Below are positions 27,742-36,115 of a DNA stretch of 64,000 nucleotides, in pieces. This DNA comes from Paenibacillus hemerocallicola (GTDB lineage Bacteria > Bacillota > Bacilli > Paenibacillales > NBRC-103111): positions 1 through 64,000 of the forward strand of contig NZ_VDCQ01000035.1 of assembly GCF_006265175.1 (NCBI RefSeq). Reading direction: 5' to 3'. The notes beneath the pieces were generated by a model. That model searched no databases. It saw only the letters and a program-made list of their open reading frames with translations, and was not told the origin of the DNA. The position numbers and the translations under genes were made by a program. The first letter of the stretch is position 1; each line of letters opens with the position of its first letter.

Positions 27742-30700
27742 TCATCGTTCTTGCCGTTCGGCTTCCGCCCGAAACTCCCAGTTCCGGACACGACGGCGCT
27801 CCTCCCAGAAGCGGCGGTAAATGCCGCTTTGGCCGATCAGCTCCTTGTGCGTGCCGAGCTGCGCAACGCCTCCCTGATCGATGACGACGATGCGGTCCGC
27901 GCGGCGAACGGTGTTCAGACGGTGCGCGATAATCACGACGGTTCGGTCCTTGGCCAGTTCTTCGAACGCTTCCTGAATATACCGTTCATTATCCGGGTCC
28001 ACACTGGCGGTCGCTTCATCGAGCAGCACGATCGGCGCGTCTTTGAGCATGGCGCGGGCGATCGAAATGCGCTGTCTTTGTCCGCCCGACAGCAAACCGC
28101 CGCCCTCGCCGACAACCGAATCGTATCCGTCCGACAGCTTCAGGATAAAGTCGTGGCAGCGCGCTTTCCGGGCGGCTTCCATGACTTCCTCGAGGGTCGC
28201 GTCCGGTTTGCCGTACCGGATATTGTTCGCCACCGTATCGTCGAACAGGTAGACGTCCTGGAATACGAAGGCAAGCAGCTTCATCAGCTCGTCGCTGTCC
28301 ATGCTGCGCACGTCCGTACCGCCAATCGTAATCGCGCCCGCCCTCACATCCCAGAAGCGGGCGATCAGGTGCAGGATCGTCGTCTTTCCCCCGCCCGACG
28401 GGCCGACCAGCGCCGTCGTTCCCTTGGCCGGTATCGACAAATTCAAGCCCCGAACCACATCGTTTTCCTTGTAACCGAAAGAAACGTTGCGAAAGGCGAT
28501 TTCGTAGTCGTCCGGTTTCCTTGTGCCGGAAGCGGCAGGCAGATCGTCGGCCTGAATAATGTCGTTCATATGACGGACATTCGTCATATACATGCGCCGG
28601 TACAGCGCATAATCCATTAGCGGAAGCGGCTCGTAGAAACAGATCGCCAGCACCAGGAACGCCATAAATACGGCGGGCGCCAGCGTCCCGGCTCCGGTCA
28701 AGTAACCGCCGACAATAAGCACGAGCGAAAATCCGAGTTCGAATGAAATGCTGTAGATCGACGTATACGGCGTCAGTTTCCGGTTAATGGCGATGCTGGC
28801 GTCCCGGTACCGGCGAATGGCTTCTTCATAGCTGTGCATGCGGCTGCCCGTCATGCCGAAGGAGCGAATGACCGTAATCCCTCGGATATATTCCAGAATG
28901 CGGCTGTTGGCATCCTCGCGGGCCAGCGAAAGCCGATGCAGCACCTCCTGCAGCTTCCGTTCGGCCAGCCAGGCGGTCAGCACGCTTAGCGGCACTCCGA
29001 TCAACGAGGCAATCGCGAGCCGCCAGTCGACCCCGATCATTACCGCCAGCAAAATCGGCGGAATGACGGCCGCCTTCATCAAAACGATCACAACGGTCGG
29101 GATATAAATATACGTACCGGCGTCGGCTTTGATCCGCGACTCGAGCAAGGAAGCATCGCGCTCGACAAAAAATCCGAAGGGAAGGCGGCGAAGGCGATCT
29201 CCCAAATACAGCCGCATATGCGTCAGGAAATGACCGAATAACGGGAACGACCATCGGTTGGTCAAATAGTAAAAAACGGCCTGTCCGACAAACAGCAGCC
29301 CCATCCAGGCAGCCCTTCGCCAGGCTGCGTCGTAATCTCCGACGAGCAGCGCGTAGAGCACGGCTACGATCGCAAGCGATCCGAGGGCGACAAACCCGTT
29401 TTCCAGAATGGAAAACGCGTAAATCCACCTCACGGTACGGCTCTTCTCGCCTGCCAGCAGCATCGTTTGCTTGTGAGCGGACATGTCCAGCAAATGACGG
29501 TGCGGATCAACTGTCCCCGACGAATTGTCGTCCGAGAAGCCACGGGACGCGACAACGGCATCGGTCTGGACCTCTCCCCCGTTCGGCTCAGCCTCGTCGC
29601 CGGAAGTCTCCGTCTTCCCTTCTTCCCGTTCCGCATCCGCTGCTTCCAGGTTATCCAGATCGTCAGCCCCCGCCTGATACGCTTCCCAAGCTCGCCGGTA
29701 CAGCTCGCTTTCCCGCAGGAGCTCGTCGTGCTTCCCGGTATGGACGATTTTCCCTTCATCCATCACGACGATCTGATCGGCATGAACGATCGTCCCCAGG
29801 CGGTGAGCGATGGCCACAATCGTCTTCGGCTTGCCAGGCCCCGGTTGCAGCAGCGCGGTCAGCGCATCGCGGATGCGGGCTTCATTTTCCGGATCGACAA
29901 GCGCCGTCGCCTCGTCGAGCATGATGATCGGCGCATCCTTCAATACGGCGCGCACCAGACTGATCCGCTGGCGCTGCCCTCCACTGAGCGTCACCCCGCC
30001 TTCGCCGACAATCGTCTCGTACCCGTCGGGCAGCTCCCGAATAAACGCATCGCATGCCGCTTTCCGGGCGGCGGCCCTCACTTCTTCATCAGTCGCGTCC
30101 GGCTTGCCGAGCCGGATATTGTCCATCACGGTTCCGCGAAACAGATACGCATCCTGAAACACGAAGGAAACAAGCGCCATCAGCTTGTCCTCCGGGATGT
30201 CGCGGACATCGGCTCCGCCAATCGATATCGAGCCGCCGGACACATCCCAAAACCTCGGCAGCAGGCGCGCCATCGTAGTCTTGCCGGCTCCCGACGGCCC
30301 GACAAGCGCGGTCATCGTTCCCGGCGGGATATCCAGCGAGACATCCTCCAGCACGTTTTGCCGATTGTAGGCAAATGTGACATGACGGTAACGAATCGTC
30401 GTATCATCCGGCAGCAGCGGCCGTTCGGCGGAAGGGATCTCCGCTTCCTCGAGCATCCGGCTTACATTTTTAAGCGAGGCGGACAGGCGAAAAGCCGTCA
30501 TGCCGCTTGAACGCAGCATCTTGAACAGGGCCGCCCCCACGCCCATCGACATAAGCACAAAAAAAATCAGCACCGGAACAGTCGCTTCGCCTTTGGCGAT
30601 CAGCCACAGTCCGACGGGCACCACGATCAGCAAGGCGGTTCGCGACAGCAGGACAGCCGCCGTCTTGGCCGGCATGCTCCGGCGCTCGATCGAGGAGATC

Positions 30701-31464
30701 GCCTCGGAATAAGCGCGAACGGCTTTGGCATAAGCTTCGAACGCATGATCGGTGCGCGAGAACGCGCGAATCACCTTCATTCCGTACACATAAGTCAAAA
30801 TGGCGCCGCTGATAGCCGGTCCCGCCTTGCCGTACCCCGCCTGAATCGGCTTCAAAATCTTTAAGACGATCCTGTAGCCGACCACCGTCAGTCCGATAAA
30901 GCCGAGCACCGCCAGCCCCATGCGCCAGTCCAGCGAGAACATCAGGAGGAAGGACAGGATCGGCAGCGCCGTGCTTGTGCTGATGTCCGGCAGCAGATGC
31001 GCGATCCCTTCCTCCAGCTGCTCCACATCTTCGTTCAGCGTATGTTTGATTTTGCCGCTGTCCGTCCGATCGAAGTAGCCGAGCGGCAGCCGGACCAGCT
31101 TGTCGGCCAGCGCCATCCGAATGTCGTATACGACATCGTAAGCGACCTTATGCGTCCAATCGATCGATACGGCGGTCAAAATCCCCTTCAGACCAATAGA
31201 CAGCATGGCTATCACGGCGTAAAGCAGCAGCTGCTTTTGGTCGGCAAGCAGGCTGCCGTCGAGTAACCCTGCACAAATACGGTAAACGACCCAATACGGA
31301 ACAAGTCCCAGCAGCGTAGCCAGAACCGCAGCCCCGACAGCGCCGGAGAGCGCAGCCTTGCGTTTTCCCAAAAAGGGCTTCAGTCGGCTCATCGGCGATG
31401 GCGGCTTCGTCCGCTTTTCGTCCTGCGCTCCCTTGGTAGATGCGGATGGTGTCGTAGAAATCAC
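27742..31464 (-). CDS. Fused double ABC transporter (two TMD-NBD halves in one chain)
   Basis: About 1240 residues. The start is uncertain: a GTG at 31464, four bases after the FecB stop, or an ATG at 31392. Order: membrane domain 1 (to about 330), ATPase 1 (Walker A GPSGAGKTT near 387, LSGGQRQR near 493, LDEATALVDPEN), an acidic linker (about 600-665), membrane domain 2, ATPase 2 (GPSGGGKTT near 1019, LSGGQRQR near 1123, LDEATASVDPDN). Both ATPases look intact. Each half resembles exporter-fold half-transporters of the YbtP/YbtQ or IrtA/IrtB kind, which take up iron-siderophores. Coupling to a siderophore-binding lipoprotein, a Btr-like regulator and Fur boxes supports that role; drug or siderophore export is the alternative. 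Confidence 0.85.
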   Translation of the reverse strand: MISTTPSASTKGAQDEKRTKPPSPMSRLKPFLGKRKAALSGAVGAAVLATLLGLVPYWVVYRICAGLLDGSLLADQKQLLLYAVIAMLSIGLKGILTAVSIDWTHKVAYDVVYDIRMALADKLVRLPLGYFDRTDSGKIKHTLNEDVEQLEEGIAHLLPDISTSTALPILSFLLMFSLDWRMGLAVLGFIGLTVVGYRIVLKILKPIQAGYGKAGPAISGAILTYVYGMKVIRAFSRTDHAFEAYAKAVRAYSEAISSIERRSMPAKTAAVLLSRTALLIVVPVGLWLIAKGEATVPVLIFFVLMSMGVGAALFKMLRSSGMTAFRLSASLKNVSRMLEEAEIPSAERPLLPDDTTIRYRHVTFAYNRQNVLEDVSLDIPPGTMTALVGPSGAGKTTMARLLPRFWDVSGGSISIGGADVRDIPEDKLMALVSFVFQDAYLFRGTVMDNIRLGKPDATDEEVRAAARKAACDAFIRELPDGYETIVGEGGVTLSGGQRQRISLVRAVLKDAPIIMLDEATALVDPENEARIRDALTALLQPGPGKPKTIVAIAHRLGTIVHADQIVVMDEGKIVHTGKHDELLRESELYRRAWEAYQAGADDLDNLEAADAEREEGKTETSGDEAEPNGGEVQTDAVVASRGFSDDNSSGTVDPHRHLLDMSAHKQTMLLAGEKSRTVRWIYAFSILENGFVALGSLAIVAVLYALLVGDYDAAWRRAAWMGLLFVGQAVFYYLTNRWSFPLFGHFLTHMRLYLGDRLRRLPFGFFVERDASLLESRIKADAGTYIYIPTVVIVLMKAAVIPPILLAVMIGVDWRLAIASLIGVPLSVLTAWLAERKLQEVLHRLSLAREDANSRILEYIRGITVIRSFGMTGSRMHSYEEAIRRYRDASIAINRKLTPYTSIYSISFELGFSLVLIVGGYLTGAGTLAPAVFMAFLVLAICFYEPLPLMDYALYRRMYMTNVRHMNDIIQADDLPAASGTRKPDDYEIAFRNVSFGYKENDVVRGLNLSIPAKGTTALVGPSGGGKTTILHLIARFWDVRAGAITIGGTDVRSMDSDELMKLLAFVFQDVYLFDDTVANNIRYGKPDATLEEVMEAARKARCHDFILKLSDGYDSVVGEGGGLLSGGQRQRISIARAMLKDAPIVLLDEATASVDPDNERYIQEAFEELAKDRTVVIIAHRLNTVRRADRIVVIDQGGVAQLGTHKELIGQSGIYRRFWEERRRVRNWEFRAEAERQER

Positions 31465-31468
31465 CCTC

Positions 31469-32506
31469 TCACTTTTTTTCCATCGCTTTGATGATCGATT
31501 CCAAACCGTATTGCTGGCCGATCGGGCCCAGGCCCATGGCGAGCTCTCCATTTAATGCGTACACCTGTTTTTCTTTCACGGCCTTGAGCGATTTCCATAC
31601 CTCGCTCTTCTCCCACTCGTCCGTCAATGCCGCCAAAGATTTGTTCGTGTAGTTGAAGTAACCGAGCACGAGATGATCCGGATTGATCACGCTTAAGCCT
31701 TCCAGCGTAATTTGTCCATTGGCCGGCATATTTTCCGACGTTTTCGGCAGCGTCAGGCCCAGTCCGTCATAATAGGGCAGCAAGGTGTTCGGTTGCATGA
31801 CGTAAACCGCCTTATCGCGAACCTGCACGAACAAGACCGATTCGCCTTGTCTGACGGCAAGCTTTTGCTTTCCTGCCTTCTGTGTGGCGGCAAACTTTTC
31901 GATCAGCTCCGCCGCTCGCTTCTCCTGTCCCAGAAAACTGCCGATCAGCGAAACGACCTTCGGCCATTCGGTCCGCGTGTTGATCGACTCCTCGTCGATC
32001 CAGACGACTTGGGCGATTTGCTCCAGCTGCTCCTTGATCGCCAGATTCGTTTTGCTGCCCGCAATGATCAGATTGGGACCGTAGCTCAGCAGCGCCTCCA
32101 GATTGACCTTTGTCCCCTCGCCCACAATCTTGAATTCCTTGAACTTATCGACATGCGGCTTCAACTGCTCCGACTCCAGCACCGAATTGGCGGCGGCGAA
32201 AGGAAGCGTCACCCCTACCGACGGCTGATCGAAGGGCAGCATCATCTCAACAAGCTGCCACGAAGCCAGCGCCACCTTCTGGGGCCGCTTCTCTATCGTA
32301 ACGCCGCCTCCGGCGCTTTCCACCTTGCGGGGAAACGTATCGTCCGTCTTCGAAGCTTCCTTCGGCTGCGCCGCCGCTCCCGCCGCAGTGTCCCCGCTCC
32401 CAGCTGCCGTGTCATTCGGCTCCTGCGCTTGCTGGCTGGACGAGCACGCTGCCGCCAGCAGAATCATAAAGATCATTGCAAACATGCCTATCGCTTTCCG
32501 GCTCAT
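31469..32506 (-). CDS. Siderophore-binding lipoprotein, FecB/FepB type
   Basis: 346 residues from the ATG at 32506, with AGGAGAGG four bases upstream. Lipobox AAAC (Cys21), an acidic low-complexity linker, then a two-lobe class III binding protein: RPQKVALASWQLVEMMLPF, LLSYGPNLIIAG, and LSVINPDHLVLGYF. It binds a ferric siderophore outside the cell. No FecC/FecD permease or FecE ATPase follows; the next gene, four bases on, is the fused ABC transporter. A Fur-like box lies 41 bases upstream, so iron probably represses it. Confidence 0.9.
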   Translation of the reverse strand: MSRKAIGMFAMIFMILLAAACSSSQQAQEPNDTAAGSGDTAAGAAAQPKEASKTDDTFPRKVESAGGGVTIEKRPQKVALASWQLVEMMLPFDQPSVGVTLPFAAANSVLESEQLKPHVDKFKEFKIVGEGTKVNLEALLSYGPNLIIAGSKTNLAIKEQLEQIAQVVWIDEESINTRTEWPKVVSLIGSFLGQEKRAAELIEKFAATQKAGKQKLAVRQGESVLFVQVRDKAVYVMQPNTLLPYYDGLGLTLPKTSENMPANGQITLEGLSVINPDHLVLGYFNYTNKSLAALTDEWEKSEVWKSLKAVKEKQVYALNGELAMGLGPIGQQYGLESIIKAMEKK

Positions 32507-32546
32507 GGTTCCTCTCCTGTCCCCTCGAATCATAATATAATGAAAA

Positions 32547-32561
32547 TGATAATGATTATCG
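32547..32561. promoter_or_regulatory. Fur-like box upstream of the siderophore-binding gene
   Basis: TGATAAT-G-ATTATCG matches the 7-1-7 Fur consensus TGATAATnATTATCA at all but the last base, and the flanks (TGAAAA, TTATTGA) extend the symmetry. It sits about 40 bases before the FecB-type start, over the likely promoter. Confidence 0.8.
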
Positions 32562-32692
32562 TTATTGATTCTAGCGCAAGAGAGGCCCAATAGGAATGGC
32601 ATATATGCTGCAATTTTGATGTGATTAATTCGGTATCGGCATCGCCGCTGGCGCGAATCCAATCGGCTGGAGTCGTTCGAGTGACAGCACGA

Positions 32693-33514
32693 TTAGTTCG
32701 ATCTGTCCGATGCTTTCAGCTCCCTCGGCGATACTCCCCTGTATTTCTTGAATATTTTGCTGAATTGATACGGATCGTTGTAGCCGACGCATTTCCCGAT
32801 TTCCCGGATCGACGCGTTTGTCGTCAGCAGCATCTTCTCCGCCAGATGGATTCGACGCCGAATGATATAGTGAATCGGACTGACCCCGGCCACCTTGAAA
32901 AACAGCTCGGCAAAATATTTCGGACTCATGCCGCAGCGGCTCGCCAAGCTGAACAAGGAATGCGTCTCCTGAATATGGAGATGAATATAAGCGATCGTTT
33001 CCTCGATAATGTCCCGATGATCGTTCGCCTGCAGTTTTTTGGCAGCCAGCCTCATCTCGTTCAGGAACTGGTAAAACAACGTCTTCAGCTGCAGCTCCGA
33101 TTGAATGTCTCCCCGGGCCGCCGTCTCGCTCATTTGATCCAGAAGGGCATACAAATGCGGGCATTCCCCGATTACGAGCCGGTAATGCCTGTATGCATCC
33201 TTGCCCTGCAAGCCCGGAGACAGATGCCCCGTATACAGGACGCGATAAAATTCGAATGTTTCGTCTCCGATGTTCCAGGCGTGGATCCACATATCGGCGG
33301 AACTGTGAACGACGGTTCCCGGCTTCAGGTCATACGTATGCTGGTCGAGCACGAGCTTGCCCTCCCCCCGCTTCGTAATCGTGAACGAGGGCGTTACGCT
33401 TCGGTAAGCGTTGGACAGTTCATTCGGTCCTTTTACAAAATGGGCGACCGGACCGATCTTGAAGCTGTAATCGGCCCACTGCTTCGAAAGCACATTCCAA
33501 TCAATGTCCGTCAT
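32693..33514 (-). CDS. AraC-family regulator of iron uptake (Btr-like)
   Basis: 273 residues. A cupin-like sensor (about 1-130: GEGKLVLDQHTYDLKPGTVV) is followed by the AraC DNA-binding domain (HSLFSLASRCGMSPKYFAEL and IREIGKCVGYNDPYQFSKIF). Its position upstream of the siderophore-binding protein, same strand, and its own Fur-like box match B. subtilis Btr, which activates siderophore uptake when siderophore is bound. That role is inferred from context. A 187-base gap with the second Fur box separates it from the binding-protein gene. Confidence 0.87.
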   Translation of the reverse strand: MTDIDWNVLSKQWADYSFKIGPVAHFVKGPNELSNAYRSVTPSFTITKRGEGKLVLDQHTYDLKPGTVVHSSADMWIHAWNIGDETFEFYRVLYTGHLSPGLQGKDAYRHYRLVIGECPHLYALLDQMSETAARGDIQSELQLKTLFYQFLNEMRLAAKKLQANDHRDIIEETIAYIHLHIQETHSLFSLASRCGMSPKYFAELFFKVAGVSPIHYIIRRRIHLAEKMLLTTNASIREIGKCVGYNDPYQFSKIFKKYRGVSPRELKASDRSN

Positions 33515-33559
33515 TCCATACGCCGCCTTTCATTATGGCATTGCTCCTTCGATTATAAA

Positions 33560-33574
33560 TGATAACCATTCTCA
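33560..33574. promoter_or_regulatory. Fur-like box upstream of the AraC regulator
   Basis: TGATAAC-C-ATTCTCA, 12 of 14 defined positions of the 7-1-7 Fur consensus, followed by ATTAAAATGAAAATG. It lies 46 bases upstream of the regulator's ATG. Confidence 0.7.
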
Positions 33575-33708
33575 TTAAAATGAAAATGTGCTGCGATCCC
33601 AGAAAAAGCGAAGCATGCGCATCGAATTGCGACGTTTAATCATGAACGGGCACGTGTAATAGATAGAGCAAAGACGAATAGCTGTCAATCGACGAGGCTG
33701 AACCTTTT

Positions 33709-33957
33709 ATGTTCAAACGCATGGACGAAATCGCGATCGAGATTCCGGAAGTCGAGAAGCCGGATCCCAATGCTGCGGCAGTCGTACAAGAGTTGTTGGG
33801 CGGCAAGTTCGGGGAAATGTCGACTTGGAGCCGTCAAAGACTCGCGTCTGTCGTATCATTTTCTCGCCGGTGCCCAGGGCGCGATGCCTTTCGACTCGAT
33901 GGGGAATCCGTGGACGGGAGCCAACGTTTTCAACAGCGGCAATCTCGTGGAATAACG
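33709..33957 (+). pseudogene. Manganese catalase relic with internal deletion
   Basis: It begins like manganese catalase/CotJC proteins (MFKRMDEIAIEIPEVEKPDP, VQELLGGKFGEMST), then jumps in a second frame to HFLAGAQGAMPFDSMGNPWT and FNSGNLVE, a segment found about 50-100 residues later in intact enzymes. The His/Glu metal ligands between and after are missing and the gene stops early. It is non-functional. Confidence 0.75.
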
Positions 33958-34020
33958 AAGCCGCAAAATGGAACTCCGTCATCCCGTGCTCCACTTCATA
34001 CACCAAAATATATTTTATGA

Positions 34021-34057
34021 ACAAAAGAAAAAAGAGTGAAGAATTACGCTTCACTCT
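34021..34057 (-). terminator. Terminator of the glycan operon
   Basis: AGAGTGAAG/CTTCACTCT stem (34033-34057) followed on the minus strand by TTTTTTCTTTTG. It lies 59 bases after the beta-helix stop and marks the end of the deacetylase-to-beta-helix operon. Confidence 0.85.
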
Positions 34058-34115
34058 AATTGCCGGCAATCCCTAATATTTTTGATATCGGCTCATCCCT
34101 TGAACCGGGCCATCC

Positions 34116-36089
34116 CTAATAGCCGAGCACCGTAATATAGAAGTCAGCGTCGACCGGAGTATCGCTCGTATCGGCAATCCGCACCCGAAAACCGTTCGTG
34201 GCGGACGATACGATTGAATAGACGAGTGCCGCTCCGCCCTTCGCGGTTACTTGCGGAACGACGCTGTCCGCCGAGCTTAACGATTCGATCAGGACGACGT
34301 CGACCAAGCCGGTTCCGACTCTCGTCACGGAGGCGATCCCCTTTCCCGCCTTCAAAATGGCGCCGGTGCCGCTAAGCTGGATATGGCCATGGGCGACCGG
34401 CGTCAAAAACCACGACCCTCCGGCTTCGTTGGCCGCCGTGTTCACCTTCGCGTTCATCGCTCCATAGAAGGCGTTGTCTTTCCCGACCTTGACTCCGTAG
34501 CCGGACGCCGGGGCCGTAAGCGATACGCCGGCTGTCATAAATGATTGATCCCGATTGCGAAACGTGTTGCCGTCAATAACACCGCTTACGTTGGCGGAGG
34601 CAACGAGTACCCCGAAAGCGACATTGTAGTCGCTCACCTGAACGTTGTCTACGACATTGCCCGTGAAGGTGAAATCCTTGACCATATTCCGCAGCGTAAG
34701 AGCCGACCGCAGCGAATTGCGGAACACATTCCCGCTGATGGTCACATTCTCGAAGAAAGAGACGCTGACCGCTCCGTCGTTCGGGTGGTAGCCGTAGCCT
34801 TGGATGTAATTGTCCGACACGATCAGGCTGCGCCCGACCAGATCGTCCGTCCCGCCAGGGCTGAAGGCGGTAATGGCGGCTCTCCGGTACGGGTCCGACG
34901 GCTCGAGTAGCAGCTCGTTGCCGACGCATGCGATGTTGCGCGGCGGAGCTTTGCCATTCGTATCATTGGAGCCGCCCTCGTCGATGCCGATGGCGATATA
35001 CGATCCCCGCGTCACGTTGCCGATGAACCGGATGTTGCGCCCCCCGTGGGTGTCCAGCGACTTCCATGTCGTTGCTCCCTCGACACGGTTGAAGGCGATA
35101 TCCACGTTATCCGACGGTCGGCCGATCGTCAAGTTCGGATCCGGCACGCTCGTACTGCCGTGAAGCCGCGTGACGGCGATGCCATACACATTGTAATTCG
35201 GCTTTGCGCCCGCAAAGCCGGGGGACAGATGCTGTATCGTATTGCCGATGCACTTGCCGTCGACGATGCCGTACAAGCGGATTCCGTCCCGGCCGCACCT
35301 GCGGATCCTGTTGTTGGTTGCGCGGAAAAAGGTGACGTTGTCGGCGATAATGCCCGATTGGGCGAATCCCTCGATCCGGCAATTCTCGATGAAGATCCGC
35401 TCCCCCACGTCGGTAAGCGCTTGCATTTGACTGGCACCGTAACCGAGAATGGCCCGCTGATACCACCGGCCCCGTATATCGATGCCGATATTTTCGGCGT
35501 ATTGGGCGTTCCAGATCGCGGCATCCTGATCTCCGTTTACCCAGTCGGGAACGCCCGTGCCGTACCAAGGACCGCGTATGTCGAAGCCGTCGATCGCGAT
35601 GTCCTTGCTTCCGGGCGCGACGGCGAAGCCCGCGTTGGCGCCCGGATTCGGCTGCAGGATGATCACTTCCCCTTCCGCCACCAAGCGGGTGCCGGATCGG
35701 ATGATCGGCGTGCCGCCCGTAAAATTGTAAGTACCCGGCGAGAAGCGGATCGTCCTTCCTTGCGCGGCGTCGAGGGCCGCCTGCACATCCGCGTAATTTT
35801 TGCCGCCGGTGTAGGTCAGCGTCCCCAGCAAACCGGCTACCGTTCCTCCGCTGTAGCCGATGAGCCCCGCTCCTTTTGCCGGATCGGTCCCGTTTGCCAG
35901 ATCGGCGGCCAACTGCTCGCAGCAGTCATCCATCAGCTCCAAACCGTCGCCATAGACGGATTTCGTTACGGAACCGGGCATAGCTGCGGCGGAATACCCG
36001 AAGCTTGCCGCCGAGGCGGCTCCCGCCATGGCCATCGCCATCCCGGAAAGCAACTTGCGGCGGCTGATCGTCGTCTTGTTTTCGGACAT
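34116..36089 (-). CDS. Tat-exported right-handed beta-helix protein (glycan operon)
   Basis: 657 residues from the ATG at 36089 (AGGAGG eight bases upstream); a GTG two codons earlier is too close to that site. Tat motif ISRRKLLSGM, hydrophobic stretch to about 38. Residues 90-130 read YADVQAALDAAQGRTIRFSP, the usual entry to a beta-helix, then many N-rich rungs (IENCRIEGF, ATNNRIRRCG, ISGNVFRNS, FTGNVVDNV). A C-terminal beta domain follows. It lacks the DNTGT domain of the other three. It is the last gene of the operon, 26 bases after an SBP gene. Likely an exported glycan lyase or binding protein; the active site cannot be assigned. Confidence 0.87.
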   Translation of the reverse strand: MSENKTTISRRKLLSGMAMAMAGAASAASFGYSAAAMPGSVTKSVYGDGLELMDDCCEQLAADLANGTDPAKGAGLIGYSGGTVAGLLGTLTYTGGKNYADVQAALDAAQGRTIRFSPGTYNFTGGTPIIRSGTRLVAEGEVIILQPNPGANAGFAVAPGSKDIAIDGFDIRGPWYGTGVPDWVNGDQDAAIWNAQYAENIGIDIRGRWYQRAILGYGASQMQALTDVGERIFIENCRIEGFAQSGIIADNVTFFRATNNRIRRCGRDGIRLYGIVDGKCIGNTIQHLSPGFAGAKPNYNVYGIAVTRLHGSTSVPDPNLTIGRPSDNVDIAFNRVEGATTWKSLDTHGGRNIRFIGNVTRGSYIAIGIDEGGSNDTNGKAPPRNIACVGNELLLEPSDPYRRAAITAFSPGGTDDLVGRSLIVSDNYIQGYGYHPNDGAVSVSFFENVTISGNVFRNSLRSALTLRNMVKDFTFTGNVVDNVQVSDYNVAFGVLVASANVSGVIDGNTFRNRDQSFMTAGVSLTAPASGYGVKVGKDNAFYGAMNAKVNTAANEAGGSWFLTPVAHGHIQLSGTGAILKAGKGIASVTRVGTGLVDVVLIESLSSADSVVPQVTAKGGAALVYSIVSSATNGFRVRIADTSDTPVDADFYITVLGY

Positions 36090-36115
36090 TTGCACGACCT
36101 CCTATTCATGGACAT

